A DNA stretch of 25,030 nt from CBCXVS01 sp965178525 (GTDB lineage Bacteria > Tectomicrobia > Entotheonellia > Entotheonellales > Entotheonellaceae), in NCBI GenBank assembly GCA_965178525.1, contig CBCXVS010000085.1:1-25030 (forward strand), read 5' to 3'. Shown in pieces: positions 7,516 through 15,376 of the stretch. The position numbers and the translations under genes are program-made. Each line of letters opens with the position of its first letter. Position 1 is the first letter of the stretch. A model generated the notes under the pieces. The model was not told the DNA's origin, did no database searches, and saw only the letters and a program-made list of their open reading frames with translations.

Positions 7516-8508
7516 TTAAGGCGCGCACGCCCGAATGGCCGCCATGACCCGTTGTTTACCCTCGGGGCCACGGCTGAACGGGCTAATGATGGGCAACGCA
7601 ATGCCCGATTGGCGGTAGGCGTCCAGGCGCTCGCGGCACGCCTCCGGCGTCCCTACGACGCCCGTAGCATCGATGAGCGCATCCGGCACGGCGCGCGTCG
7701 CCGTGTCATGATCACCGCGCCTCCAAGCTTCCTGAATGGCTTGAGCTGCCTCAGGAAACCCGCTCTCGGCCATCAGACGATTGTAGCGCGGAAAAAAACC
7801 GGCATAGAGGGCCACGCCCGGGCGCATGACGTCGAAGGCTGCTTGCCGGTCGGGATCCACACTGCAAGGCAATAGGGACGTGATCTCGATATCCTCCGGA
7901 CGCCGGCCGGCCCGGTCGGCGCCGATGGCGACCTGCTCAGCGACTTGGCGGCCGGTCTCCAGAGTGCTGCGGGTCAGGATCACGCCCTGGGCAATCTCCC
8001 CGCACACCTGCATCATCTTGGGAAAGACGGCCGCGAGATAGATCGGGATGTCCCGCCGGCTGGGCGTGAACCACAAATCGAAGCGGTCGATCGTCACGGT
8101 TTCGCCGTGATAGGTGACGCCATCATCCCGCAACAAGTTCCGTATGATTGCCACACTCTCCCGCATCCGGGTGATCGGTTTATCATACGGGATGCCATGC
8201 TCCGGCTCGACCTGCACGCGATGGCTGGAACCGAGCCCGAGAATAAACCGGCGCCGGGACAGATCATCAACCGTAGCGGCTGCCATCGCGATCGTCGGCA
8301 CGCTGCGCACAAACACGCTGCTGATACTCGTCCCGAGCCCGATGCGAGTGGTCACTTGGGCGCAGGCCGCCAACACGGCGAACTGGTCGCCGCCATGTCC
8401 CTCGGCCACCCAGGCGGACTCATATCCCAGCTCTTCAGCCAGTTTGACACACGCGACCATATCCGACGCGGACAGCCCGCCACTTATCGCTACTCCGATA
8501 CGCGCCAT
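7516..8508 (-). CDS. LLM-class (luciferase-like) flavin/F420-dependent oxidoreductase
   Basis: A TIM-barrel oxidoreductase of 330 residues from the ATG at 8508, which has GGAGG 5 bases upstream. The ATG at 8565 would add 19 residues without family similarity. It starts with strand 1 (ARIGVAISGG), then ELGYESAWVAEG, TRIGLGTSISSVFVRSVPTIAMAAATVDDLSRRRFILGLGSS, and RMRESVAIIRNLL. This pattern is typical of the mer-like F420-dependent branch of the bacterial luciferase superfamily. The C-terminal GTPEACRERLDAYRQSGI segment is also characteristic. Cofactor (F420 or FMN) and substrate cannot be told from sequence. It lies 98 bases downstream of the MFS-dehydrogenase-PilZ fusion on the same strand. 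Confidence 0.88.
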   Translation of the reverse strand: MARIGVAISGGLSASDMVACVKLAEELGYESAWVAEGHGGDQFAVLAACAQVTTRIGLGTSISSVFVRSVPTIAMAAATVDDLSRRRFILGLGSSHRVQVEPEHGIPYDKPITRMRESVAIIRNLLRDDGVTYHGETVTIDRFDLWFTPSRRDIPIYLAAVFPKMMQVCGEIAQGVILTRSTLETGRQVAEQVAIGADRAGRRPEDIEITSLLPCSVDPDRQAAFDVMRPGVALYAGFFPRYNRLMAESGFPEAAQAIQEAWRRGDHDTATRAVPDALIDATGVVGTPEACRERLDAYRQSGIALPIISPFSRGPEGKQRVMAAIRACAP

Positions 8509-8606
8509 AGACGCCTCCATCATGCTGGGCCACGTCACGTTATGCTTGGGACCATTATGGCACACTTCGCCTCCCGGCTGGAGCCGAATGACGCGTCAGG
8601 CGCCCC

Positions 8607-11378
8607 TCACACCAAGAGGTCGGCCATGTGCGTGAACGTCGTGTTCAGATCGAGCGACATATCGGTCACTTGCACGCCACAGCGGAACCAGTTGTCTTCC
8701 GGACCCCGACACCAGCGAACGATGAAACCGCGCCGGCTACCGTTGAGCGTCATGTAAAGTTCCGTGCCGGCCACCAGATACCGGTCGGTCAGCAATCCGA
8801 GACCATGGGTGGAGACGTTGTTGACCTCGACCTCGAACCCGGTATCGGACCCGACGATGAAAGCATCGACCGCGAAGGGCTCGAACTCGTTGCGAGCGTT
8901 CTCTCGCTCTACGTCGATCAGACCTTGATTGAAGCCGGTGACATCCGGAGCGTCGCCCTCAAAGAGCTCCGGGAGCCCGGCAAATTTGCTGACCATTTCC
9001 AGGCCACTGCGGCATGTTTGGTGTTCATTTTGGGCGCTCCAGGCGACGCGAAAGATGATATCCCCTCTGGCGCACTCCAACCGTAGATAGCTGCTGGAAT
9101 CGAGGGGTATGGACGTGATAATTCCCAGCCCCCCCGGTGCCACATCAACCACGTGAGCCTCGATACAATCCCCGTCGCGTTCGTCAATAAATCGCACGGC
9201 AATCGGAATCGCCGTGCTAATTCTGCTATCGATACGCCGGTTGGCCAGGTCTTGCACCTGCGACGCCAGGGCTCTGGCCATTTCAAGTTGGGCTTCCGCG
9301 GTCTGCGAACTGATGAGGGGCGTGCATAACGCCTTTGGGTGGCGGATGAGGGCGGGCTGCAGCTTGCCTTCCGAGGGGAGGGCATCAATGGCAAGGGCCG
9401 CGAGCTGGCCGGAGTCAAGCGCCTTGACAATATCGGATTCAACCAGAATGTCGGCTTGTGAGGTATTGATGATATATGAACCTTGCCGCATACCACCGAT
9501 GATGTTTTCGTCGATTTTCCGCCAGGTATCCGTTGTCAAGGGCACATGAATCGAGAGGACATCGGACTTGGATGCGAGTTCCGCCAAGCTTTCACATTGC
9601 ACGTATCCCCGGCGCGCAACCTGCGGATTGTGTTCTCTGTCAAACACGTACACATTCATTTCGAAGGCGTCCGCCAGCATCGCGACGCGTTGGCCGATCT
9701 GGCCAAAACCCCAGATGCCCAGATTCCGGTCCTTCAGTTCGATGCCCTGCACCCCTTGCCGATCCCAACCGCCAGCAATCACGCCGGCATTGGCGCCAGC
9801 AATATTACGGGAAATACTCAATAAGGCGCCGATGGTGAATTCCGCCACCGAATTGGCGTTGCGATCAGGGCAATTGAACACATCGATCCCCTTGTCAATG
9901 GCGTATTGGCGGAACATGTAATCGCTACCCGGTGTCGCAGAGCCGACAAGTTTGAGATGCTCGGCCCGGTCCAAGACGTCGTTGTCCACCTCGGCTTCGG
10001 TGCGGCACAGCAGCACGTCGGCCTGCTCAATCCCTTCCAGGAGTTCGTCCCGAGAGCAATCCGGCGCATAGTGGATGATCATCCCATCATGGGAAGTCAG
10101 ATAATCCAAGGCGTAGGGGTGCAGGCGGTCGGTCACCAGTATTTTTGTCTTCTCGCCGGCATTCTGAAAGACAGCCGGCCCAGCAGCGGCAAAGGCGGCC
10201 TGGGGATGCGCCCAGAGCGCCTGTGACGCGGTCCAGCCGCTGATCACGAGCAATAAACTTCCGATGCTCAGGAACATGATTTCAAATCCGAAACCATCGA
10301 CGATGTACCCGAGCGCCGGCGCGATGAGTACGAGACCCAAGTCGACAAAGACGAGCATAATCGCGGTGCCAACGGCGCGATACCGGAGCGGCACGGCACA
10401 CGCACCCAGCATGATCAAAGACGGTTCCGCCACGGCACGGCCAACACCCGTCAGGAGGGCCGGTACCATCACATGCCATGCGTCGGAGATCGCCAGGTAC
10501 GAGAACTGAGCTAGCGCGAATGAGGTGAGACCCATGGCAATCATTTTGTGCTGCCCGATGCGGTTGGCCCAGCGTCGTGATAGCAAGCGGAAGCAAAATG
10601 CGGACGGAGCGTACGCGAGGAAGAAGACGGTAAAGGCGTTGAGATCACGGTAGTCCAAATAACGGGTGAGGAACAGCTGCGGGATACTAAAGCATGCCCC
10701 GAGCGCTAGGGCCGCCGCGATGACAGGGCCAAAGCGAAACGACCGCAGGACAGTGAAGTAGGGTGTGTCGGCATTGCCAGGAGGCCGCTCGTCAGTCCTG
10801 GAGGGGCTCAAGACCAGCAGGGTATAAACCAGGGCCGTGCCGGTAGCGACCGCAAACATGGCGGTGATGGCCTGCCGTTCTTGGGCCATGACGTACAGCA
10901 GCGCATCGGTGATAAGAGGGCCGGCGAGCAACCCGATGAAGACACTGCTACCATACACCGCGATGGCCTCGGTGGCGCGTTGTGCCGGGATAATACTCTG
11001 GACGAAGATCAGCCCACAGGCCAGCGACCCGGCATAGCCGGCGATGAACAAAGCGCGTGCTCCCCAGGTTGCAGCGGACAAGGATTCGGCGATGGCGAGC
11101 ACGGCGGCTCCCGAGACCAAACACACCGCCATCACGATCCACGGCAGGCGCAGGCCGCGCTGCATAATGAAGCGGCCGAGGAAGAGTTTGGTGACGATAC
11201 CCGCCGCCATTCCACAGCCAACGATGGTGCCGGCAATAGTTTCATTGCCACCGAGCATAGCAATCAGCTCGGCAAAGCGAAAACTTAGCGTAAAGCTGCT
11301 CATCAGGAATATGTTTGCGACATAGGCAAGCACAAATTTCCTGCTCAGAAATGCCACATTTGCCTCAGAGCCTGTCAT
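8607..11378 (-). CDS. MFS transporter – D-2-hydroxyacid-dehydrogenase-like – PilZ – PilZ fusion protein
   Basis: One uninterrupted frame; the likely start is ATG 11378 (923 residues), since the 19 residues upstream are not membrane- or family-like. Numbering below counts from an in-frame ATG at 11435 (subtract 19). Residues 31-408 hold about 12 hydrophobic helices of an MFS transporter. After a short Ala-rich linker, 430-730 form a complete SerA/D-2-hydroxyacid dehydrogenase-like module with a GFGQIGQ nucleotide loop (576-582). Its catalytic Arg position is Gln (NTSQAD, Q660) and its catalytic His is Leu (TPLISS, L707), while the Glu (PSE, E689) remains. Two PilZ domains follow: PilZ1 with R734xxxR738 and D764-V-A-P-G-G, and PilZ2 with R844xxxR848 and N873-V-S-T-H-G. 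These are the c-di-GMP-binding motifs. Inference: a membrane protein whose transport or NAD-binding module answers to c-di-GMP. I know of no described protein with this order. Confidence 0.85.
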   Translation of the reverse strand: MTGSEANVAFLSRKFVLAYVANIFLMSSFTLSFRFAELIAMLGGNETIAGTIVGCGMAAGIVTKLFLGRFIMQRGLRLPWIVMAVCLVSGAAVLAIAESLSAATWGARALFIAGYAGSLACGLIFVQSIIPAQRATEAIAVYGSSVFIGLLAGPLITDALLYVMAQERQAITAMFAVATGTALVYTLLVLSPSRTDERPPGNADTPYFTVLRSFRFGPVIAAALALGACFSIPQLFLTRYLDYRDLNAFTVFFLAYAPSAFCFRLLSRRWANRIGQHKMIAMGLTSFALAQFSYLAISDAWHVMVPALLTGVGRAVAEPSLIMLGACAVPLRYRAVGTAIMLVFVDLGLVLIAPALGYIVDGFGFEIMFLSIGSLLLVISGWTASQALWAHPQAAFAAAGPAVFQNAGEKTKILVTDRLHPYALDYLTSHDGMIIHYAPDCSRDELLEGIEQADVLLCRTEAEVDNDVLDRAEHLKLVGSATPGSDYMFRQYAIDKGIDVFNCPDRNANSVAEFTIGALLSISRNIAGANAGVIAGGWDRQGVQGIELKDRNLGIWGFGQIGQRVAMLADAFEMNVYVFDREHNPQVARRGYVQCESLAELASKSDVLSIHVPLTTDTWRKIDENIIGGMRQGSYIINTSQADILVESDIVKALDSGQLAALAIDALPSEGKLQPALIRHPKALCTPLISSQTAEAQLEMARALASQVQDLANRRIDSRISTAIPIAVRFIDERDGDCIEAHVVDVAPGGLGIITSIPLDSSSYLRLECARGDIIFRVAWSAQNEHQTCRSGLEMVSKFAGLPELFEGDAPDVTGFNQGLIDVERENARNEFEPFAVDAFIVGSDTGFEVEVNNVSTHGLGLLTDRYLVAGTELYMTLNGSRRGFIVRWCRGPEDNWFRCGVQVTDMSLDLNTTFTHMADLLV

Positions 11379-11634
11379 GTTCAGACCTGTTCCTCTAGAA
11401 AAACGATGTTCGTGCTCGTGCGACCCACATAACAAACTTCTAGTGCGATCTGATGAGCAAAGAATATGCCAAGTCGCACACAGGGGGAGTTTCCCTATGG
11501 AATCAGGTGTGACGGCAAATCATCGCGACGAGATCGTTAGAGTCGTCATGCTGAGGCGCTCAGCGTTCGGAGATGAAAAAGGGAGACGCGAAAGACGCGA
11601 AGAGAAATAGATTTTTCGTAGGAGGGTCAAAATA

Positions 11635-11835
11635 ATGGCGGCAGCATGCGGATTGATTGACAACATGGACGGGTGGGTCAAGTCCATGTGGCCACATGTC
11701 TATCGGCGGGTCAGTTGCTGGAAGGCACACCAGGCACGGCTGACCGCGTGCGCCTCAGCGCTGGATCGGTCATTCCAGCAGTTCCCTAATGATGCGCCCG
11801 GTCGCGGTGATTGCCAGAAGCGTCGGGACATCTAA
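11635..11835 (+). CDS. Possible small protein, unrecognised
   Basis: A 66-codon frame with a strong ribosome site (TAGGAGGG, about 8 bases before the ATG) in the 334-base gap between divergent or convergent neighbours. The product has paired Trp and Cys residues (MDGWVKSMWPHVYRRVSCWKAHQ) and no recognised domain. Its last 20 codons run antisense into the 3' end of the AroM-like gene, so the true coding end is doubtful. An upstream 37-codon frame (from 11500) ends with a charged repeat-like tail and is less convincing. The evidence is only the ribosome site and an open frame. Confidence 0.25.
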   Translation: MAAACGLIDNMDGWVKSMWPHVYRRVSCWKAHQARLTACASALDRSFQQFPNDAPGRGDCQKRRDI

Positions 11836-12441
11836 CACCGCTTTCACGACCGCCTTGGTCGCCGGCGCATAACTCATGCAATCCATGGCGACCAAGGCGG
11901 GACCATGCGCTTTCAAGCGCTGTGCGGCCGCACGCGCTTCCGCAGCGTCTGCGCTCGGGCGCAGAGCTTCCGCCACCACGTCGAGGCCCGGCTGTTGCCA
12001 TTTCGCCTTGAGCTTCGCCTTTTGCTCAGGCAAGGGGATCAGCAGGCCCAGGCGGCCTTGCGGCAACAAGCCGTGCACCAGACTACTCAAAATACGCGAG
12101 GGAAACAGCACCCCGGCATCGCCAGGGATAGGTGGGAAATCACCTGTGCAAGCGAACACGATGGCATCGGCGCCGTCGGCGCGAAGGCGCGCTAACGTTC
12201 CGGCCGCACGCTCGATCACGTGCGCTTTGGAGAGGATCACATCGCCGTCGCCGCGCAGTCGGGTATAGAGCGTGTCCGCGCCATCTTGCGGTGGCCGCTG
12301 GGCGATGTCGGCGTCCGTCAGGCCATCGAGGCAGCCACGCAACACCACGCGCGTTGCCGCTGGCGCATGCGCGGCAAAGAGCGCGGCAATGTCTTCGCGC
12401 GGCGCCTGTCCAATCGTCGCAATCCCCAAAGTCTGTTCCAT
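11770..12441 (-). CDS. AroM family protein
   Basis: A 223-residue soluble protein recognised as AroM-like by its N-terminal GIATIGQAPREDI motif, by LSKAHVIERAAGTLARLRADGADAIVFACTGDF and by VAMDCMSYAPA. The fold is related to Asp/Glu racemases. Two Cys residues (C98 in FACTG and C188 in MDCMSY) sit where racemase-type catalytic cysteines lie. AroM itself was named from the E. coli aroM locus and has no established activity. The start has GGAG about 7 bases upstream. It is divergent from the amidase operon; a role in amino-acid or hydantoin-type metabolism would suit the context but is inferred. Confidence 0.88.
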   Translation of the reverse strand: MEQTLGIATIGQAPREDIAALFAAHAPAATRVVLRGCLDGLTDADIAQRPPQDGADTLYTRLRGDGDVILSKAHVIERAAGTLARLRADGADAIVFACTGDFPPIPGDAGVLFPSRILSSLVHGLLPQGRLGLLIPLPEQKAKLKAKWQQPGLDVVAEALRPSADAAEARAAAQRLKAHGPALVAMDCMSYAPATKAVVKAVLDVPTLLAITATGRIIRELLE

Positions 12442-12556
12442 GTTGTCTCTCCAGCCCTATCGCCTTGGCGCACGTCCTTGCCCCTGACACGATGACAGGC
12501 TTACCGTATCAAAGCCTTCTCCGAGCGTCAACCATGTCCCTGTGGCGGCGCGTTCA

Positions 12557-12627
12557 GGCCTATCATATCCGGAGAGGAAAAAGGCATTTGTGTGCGGTTC
12601 CGGAGGCATACCGTGATATCATAGGCC
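12557..12627. promoter_or_regulatory. Inverted repeat in the AroM/amidase divergent gap
   Basis: GGCCTATCATATC (12557-12569) and GATATCATAGGCC (12615-12627) are inverted copies with one mismatch over 13 bases and a 45-base spacer. They lie 52 bases upstream of the small gene at 12679. They could be operator half-sites for a looping regulator or the feet of a hairpin. No clear -35/-10 pair was found around them. Confidence 0.4.
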
Positions 12628-12678
12628 GCAACTGACATATCAACCCCCTTTGCCATCCTTCGATGAGGAGTCTGCAAC

Positions 12679-12858
12679 ATGACCGAGGACCTCAAACGCG
12701 AAGCGGAACGCGCCGGCCTGACGAACCTCTCAGAGCAGTATCTGGCGCAACTCGCCAACGCCAAAGCCGCGGCCGAGCGCGCGCTCAGCCACATTCCCCG
12801 ACATCTGCACATGTACGATGAACCGGCCCATACCTTCCGGGCCAGTGAGGAGGCGTAA
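12679..12858 (+). CDS. Small GatC/AtzG-like amidase partner
   Basis: A 59-residue protein with GAGGAG 8 bases before its ATG. It ends 2 bases before the amidase start, whose own GAGGAGG ribosome site lies in this gene's last codons, so translation is probably coupled. The sequence is mostly amphipathic helix (LSEQYLAQLANAKAAAERAL) ending in HMYDEPAHTFRA. That tail recalls the ...EPAxVFR end of GatC and AtzG, small subunits that wrap around amidase-signature enzymes GatA and AtzE. No domain is long enough for a firm call. Predicted role: a stabilising subunit for the amidase at 12861. Confidence 0.65.
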   Translation: MTEDLKREAERAGLTNLSEQYLAQLANAKAAAERALSHIPRHLHMYDEPAHTFRASEEA

Positions 12859-12860
12859 CC

Positions 12861-14255
12861 ATGACGGAACTGGCGTATCTCACCCTTGCAGAGGCGGCGG
12901 CGCGCCTTCGCAACAAGACGCTTTCACCCGTGGAATACACGCAAGAGCTGATGGCGCGCATCGATACGCACGACGCCAGCTTCAGCGCGTTTTTGCGTCA
13001 GACGCCGGATATCGCCTTACAATATGCCAAACAAGCCGAGGCCGACATTCAGGCCGGCAACTGGCGCGGCCCGTTGCATGGGATTCCCTTCGGCCTGAAG
13101 GACATCATCGATGTCGAAGGCGTTCCGACCACGGGACATTCCCAAATTCTGGCAGATAATCTGGCCAAGACAGATGCGTTTGTGACGCGGCGATTGCAGC
13201 AGGCTGGCGGCGTGCTCATGGGCAAACTGGCGACGCACGAGTTCGCCATCGGCGGGCCGTCCTTCGATCTGCCCTGGCCGCCGGCGCGCAACGCCTGGAA
13301 TCGCGACTATTTCCCCGGCGGTTCCTCCAGTGGTTCGGGCGTGGCCCTGGCGGCGGGCTTCCTGCCGGCAGCACTCGGGACGGATACCGGCGGTTCGGTC
13401 CGGAACCCGGCGTCGATGTGCGGTATTGTCGGCATGAAAGCGACTTATGGGCGGGTCAGCCGCCGCGGCGTCCTACCGCTCTCCTACTCGCTCGATCATG
13501 TCGGCCCCATGACCCGTACCGTCACCGATAATGCGATCCTACTCGGCATTATTGCCGGACACGATCCCCAGGATCCAGGCAGTGCCCGGGTCGCCGTGCC
13601 GGATTTCACCGCCGATTTGGACCAGGGCGTCAGCGGTCTCACGATCGGCGTGATTCGGCGTTTCTATACGCAGGATCACGAAGCCGACCCGGAGATGATG
13701 CAAAGCATCGAGGACGCCTTAACTCTCTTGGCCCAGCAAGGCGCCGAGATACGCGAGATCGATCCGGGGCCTCTTGTCGACTACGCCTCGGCGAACCGCG
13801 TCATCCTGCTGTCAGAAGCCTATGCGATTCACGAACAATGGCTGCAGGAACGTCCGGGAGATTATGGTGACCTAGCGCGTGAGCGCCTGATGCCGGGGGC
13901 CTTTTTGCGTGCGGTGGATTACGTGCATGCGCTGCGTCAGCGGGCTGTGCTCACGCACACATTTAACGCCTGCCTAGCCTCGGTTGATGTGGCTATCACG
14001 GCCTCGAGCATGGATCCGGCCTGCCCCATCGAAGATGACGAGCTGTGTGAAAAGCTCTACGGACGCCAAGCGCGAGCGCCTTTCAATCTGACGGGCAATC
14101 CGGCCCTCGCCATTCCCACCGGCTTTGCTTCATCGGGCCTGCCGCTCTCCATGCAGATCATTGGCAAGCCCTTTGATGAAACCACCGTGTACCGGGTCGC
14201 CCGGGCCTACGAACGGGCGGCGGACTGGATATCCCAACACCCTAACCTCGGCTAA
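12861..14255 (+). CDS. Amidase-signature family enzyme (AtzE/GatA-like)
   Basis: A 464-residue amidase hydrolysing a carboxamide to acid and ammonia. The Ser-cisSer-Lys triad is visible: K80 in GIPFGLKDIID, cis-Ser S156 in GGSSSGSG, and nucleophile S179 in GTDTGGSVRNPA. The C-terminal FNLTGNPALAIPTGF and LSMQIIGKPFDETTVYRVARAYE segments are typical. The length is normal and there is no signal peptide, so it is cytoplasmic. It is the second gene of an operon (small partner, amidase, then an asparaginase-family gene 20 bases on). It could take the amide made by nitrile hydratase to the acid, but the substrate is not determined by the motifs. Confidence 0.93.
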   Translation: MTELAYLTLAEAAARLRNKTLSPVEYTQELMARIDTHDASFSAFLRQTPDIALQYAKQAEADIQAGNWRGPLHGIPFGLKDIIDVEGVPTTGHSQILADNLAKTDAFVTRRLQQAGGVLMGKLATHEFAIGGPSFDLPWPPARNAWNRDYFPGGSSSGSGVALAAGFLPAALGTDTGGSVRNPASMCGIVGMKATYGRVSRRGVLPLSYSLDHVGPMTRTVTDNAILLGIIAGHDPQDPGSARVAVPDFTADLDQGVSGLTIGVIRRFYTQDHEADPEMMQSIEDALTLLAQQGAEIREIDPGPLVDYASANRVILLSEAYAIHEQWLQERPGDYGDLARERLMPGAFLRAVDYVHALRQRAVLTHTFNACLASVDVAITASSMDPACPIEDDELCEKLYGRQARAPFNLTGNPALAIPTGFASSGLPLSMQIIGKPFDETTVYRVARAYERAADWISQHPNLG

Positions 14256-14275
14256 ACCGCAATAAAGGACTTTCC

Positions 14276-15283
14276 ATGGCAACGCAAAGTAAACCGCGCG
14301 TCGCCGTCATCGAGACCGGCGGGACCATTGCCTCGGTGGGCAAGGGGCCGCTCGATATCCTCGATTATGGCGCCAATGAGACGATGCTACACGTCGACGA
14401 GATTCTGGCGCGCTTCCCCGAGGTGCATGAGGTGGCGGACATCATTCCCGTTCGTTTCGAGGCCCTTCCTAGCACCAAGGTGTTCTTTCCCGAGTGGAAA
14501 GCCTTGGTCGAGCACATTGAAACGCTTACGGCAGAGCACCCGGACCTCGACGGCATCGTCGTGACCCACGGCACGGCCACGATGGAAGAGACGGCCTATT
14601 TCCTGAATCTGACCCTGCACGTCGATCTGCCGGTCGTGCTCGTCGGGTCACAGCGGCCAGCCAGCGCCTTATCGACCGACGCCGGCATGAACCTGGTCAA
14701 TGCCGTGCGCACGGCGGCGGCAGCGGGTTCTCGCGGGCTCGGCGTGCTCGGCGTGCTCAACGATGAGATCCAGGCGGCGCGTGAGGTCACCAAGACCTCG
14801 ACCTACCGTCTGCAGACCTTTCGCTCGCCGGACTTTGGCGTGCTCGGGCATGCCGATGGCGACACCATCACCTATTACCGGCGCCCGGTCCGCCGCCGGA
14901 CGCCCGATACTGAATTCCACATCCGCACGTTGCAGGCGTTGCCTCGGGTCGATATCGTCTACACCTATACGGGCTCGGATGGCGTCGCCGTGCGCGCTTT
15001 TCTTGCAGCCGGTGCGCAAGGTTTGGTGTCGGCCGGTTTCGCCCCGGGATTTTCCGGCACCGAGGCGGTTGAGGTGCTCGAAGAAGCGGTACGTGAAGGC
15101 ATTATCGTGGTGCAGTCAACCCGCGCCGGCAGCGGCCGCACGTTCCGCAGTACCCGCTTGAGCAAGAGCGGCTTTTTGATTGCCGACAATCTCAACCCGC
15201 AGAAAGCTCGCATCCTCTTGGCCCTCGCTCTGACCGTGACGCGTGAGCCTGAGGAGATTGCTCGCATGTTTTTGGAGTACTAA
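14276..15283 (+). CDS. Asparaginase/glutaminase family enzyme with altered THGT motif
   Basis: A 335-residue protein of the bacterial asparaginase family. The first nucleophile motif ETGGTIAS holds T17. The second reads VTHGTATMEETAYFL with T100, but the Asp that normally follows (THGTD) is Ala101. The Lys of NDEIQAAREVTKT is K173. In E. coli AnsB the matching residues are T12, T89, D90 and K162. That Asp binds the substrate alpha-amino group, so its loss suggests an amide other than asparagine or weak asparaginase activity. No signal peptide is present, so it is cytoplasmic. AAAGGA lies 7 bases upstream; the gene follows the amidase by 20 bases. Confidence 0.9.
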   Translation: MATQSKPRVAVIETGGTIASVGKGPLDILDYGANETMLHVDEILARFPEVHEVADIIPVRFEALPSTKVFFPEWKALVEHIETLTAEHPDLDGIVVTHGTATMEETAYFLNLTLHVDLPVVLVGSQRPASALSTDAGMNLVNAVRTAAAAGSRGLGVLGVLNDEIQAAREVTKTSTYRLQTFRSPDFGVLGHADGDTITYYRRPVRRRTPDTEFHIRTLQALPRVDIVYTYTGSDGVAVRAFLAAGAQGLVSAGFAPGFSGTEAVEVLEEAVREGIIVVQSTRAGSGRTFRSTRLSKSGFLIADNLNPQKARILLALALTVTREPEEIARMFLEY

Positions 15284-15295
15284 TGCAGAAAAGGC

Positions 15296-15351
15296 GTCAG
15301 AGGACATGACGGCTCCCGAACAGAACAGAGAAAGCGCAAATGTCCTCTGAC
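15296..15351. repeat. 12-bp perfect inverted repeat between convergent genes
   Basis: GTCAGAGGACAT (15296-15307) and ATGTCCTCTGAC (15340-15351) are perfect inverted copies around a 32-base spacer. They sit 13 bases after the asparaginase stop and before the convergent PfkB-like gene. It may act as a terminator for both, but there is no T-tract, and the clean ends look more like a tiny mobile repeat. Confidence 0.6.
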
Positions 15352-15376
15352 CCTGTTTCTCCCCACGAGTCACGAC

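Noticed and set aside
7464..7875. Extension of the DsbA-like first frame to 7875
   Set aside because: After about 7157 it loses family similarity and overlaps the LLM gene antisense; the true continuation is one frame over.
7945..8757. Plus-strand frame antisense to the LLM gene
   Set aside because: Shadow of the LLM oxidoreductase; no start signal or motif.
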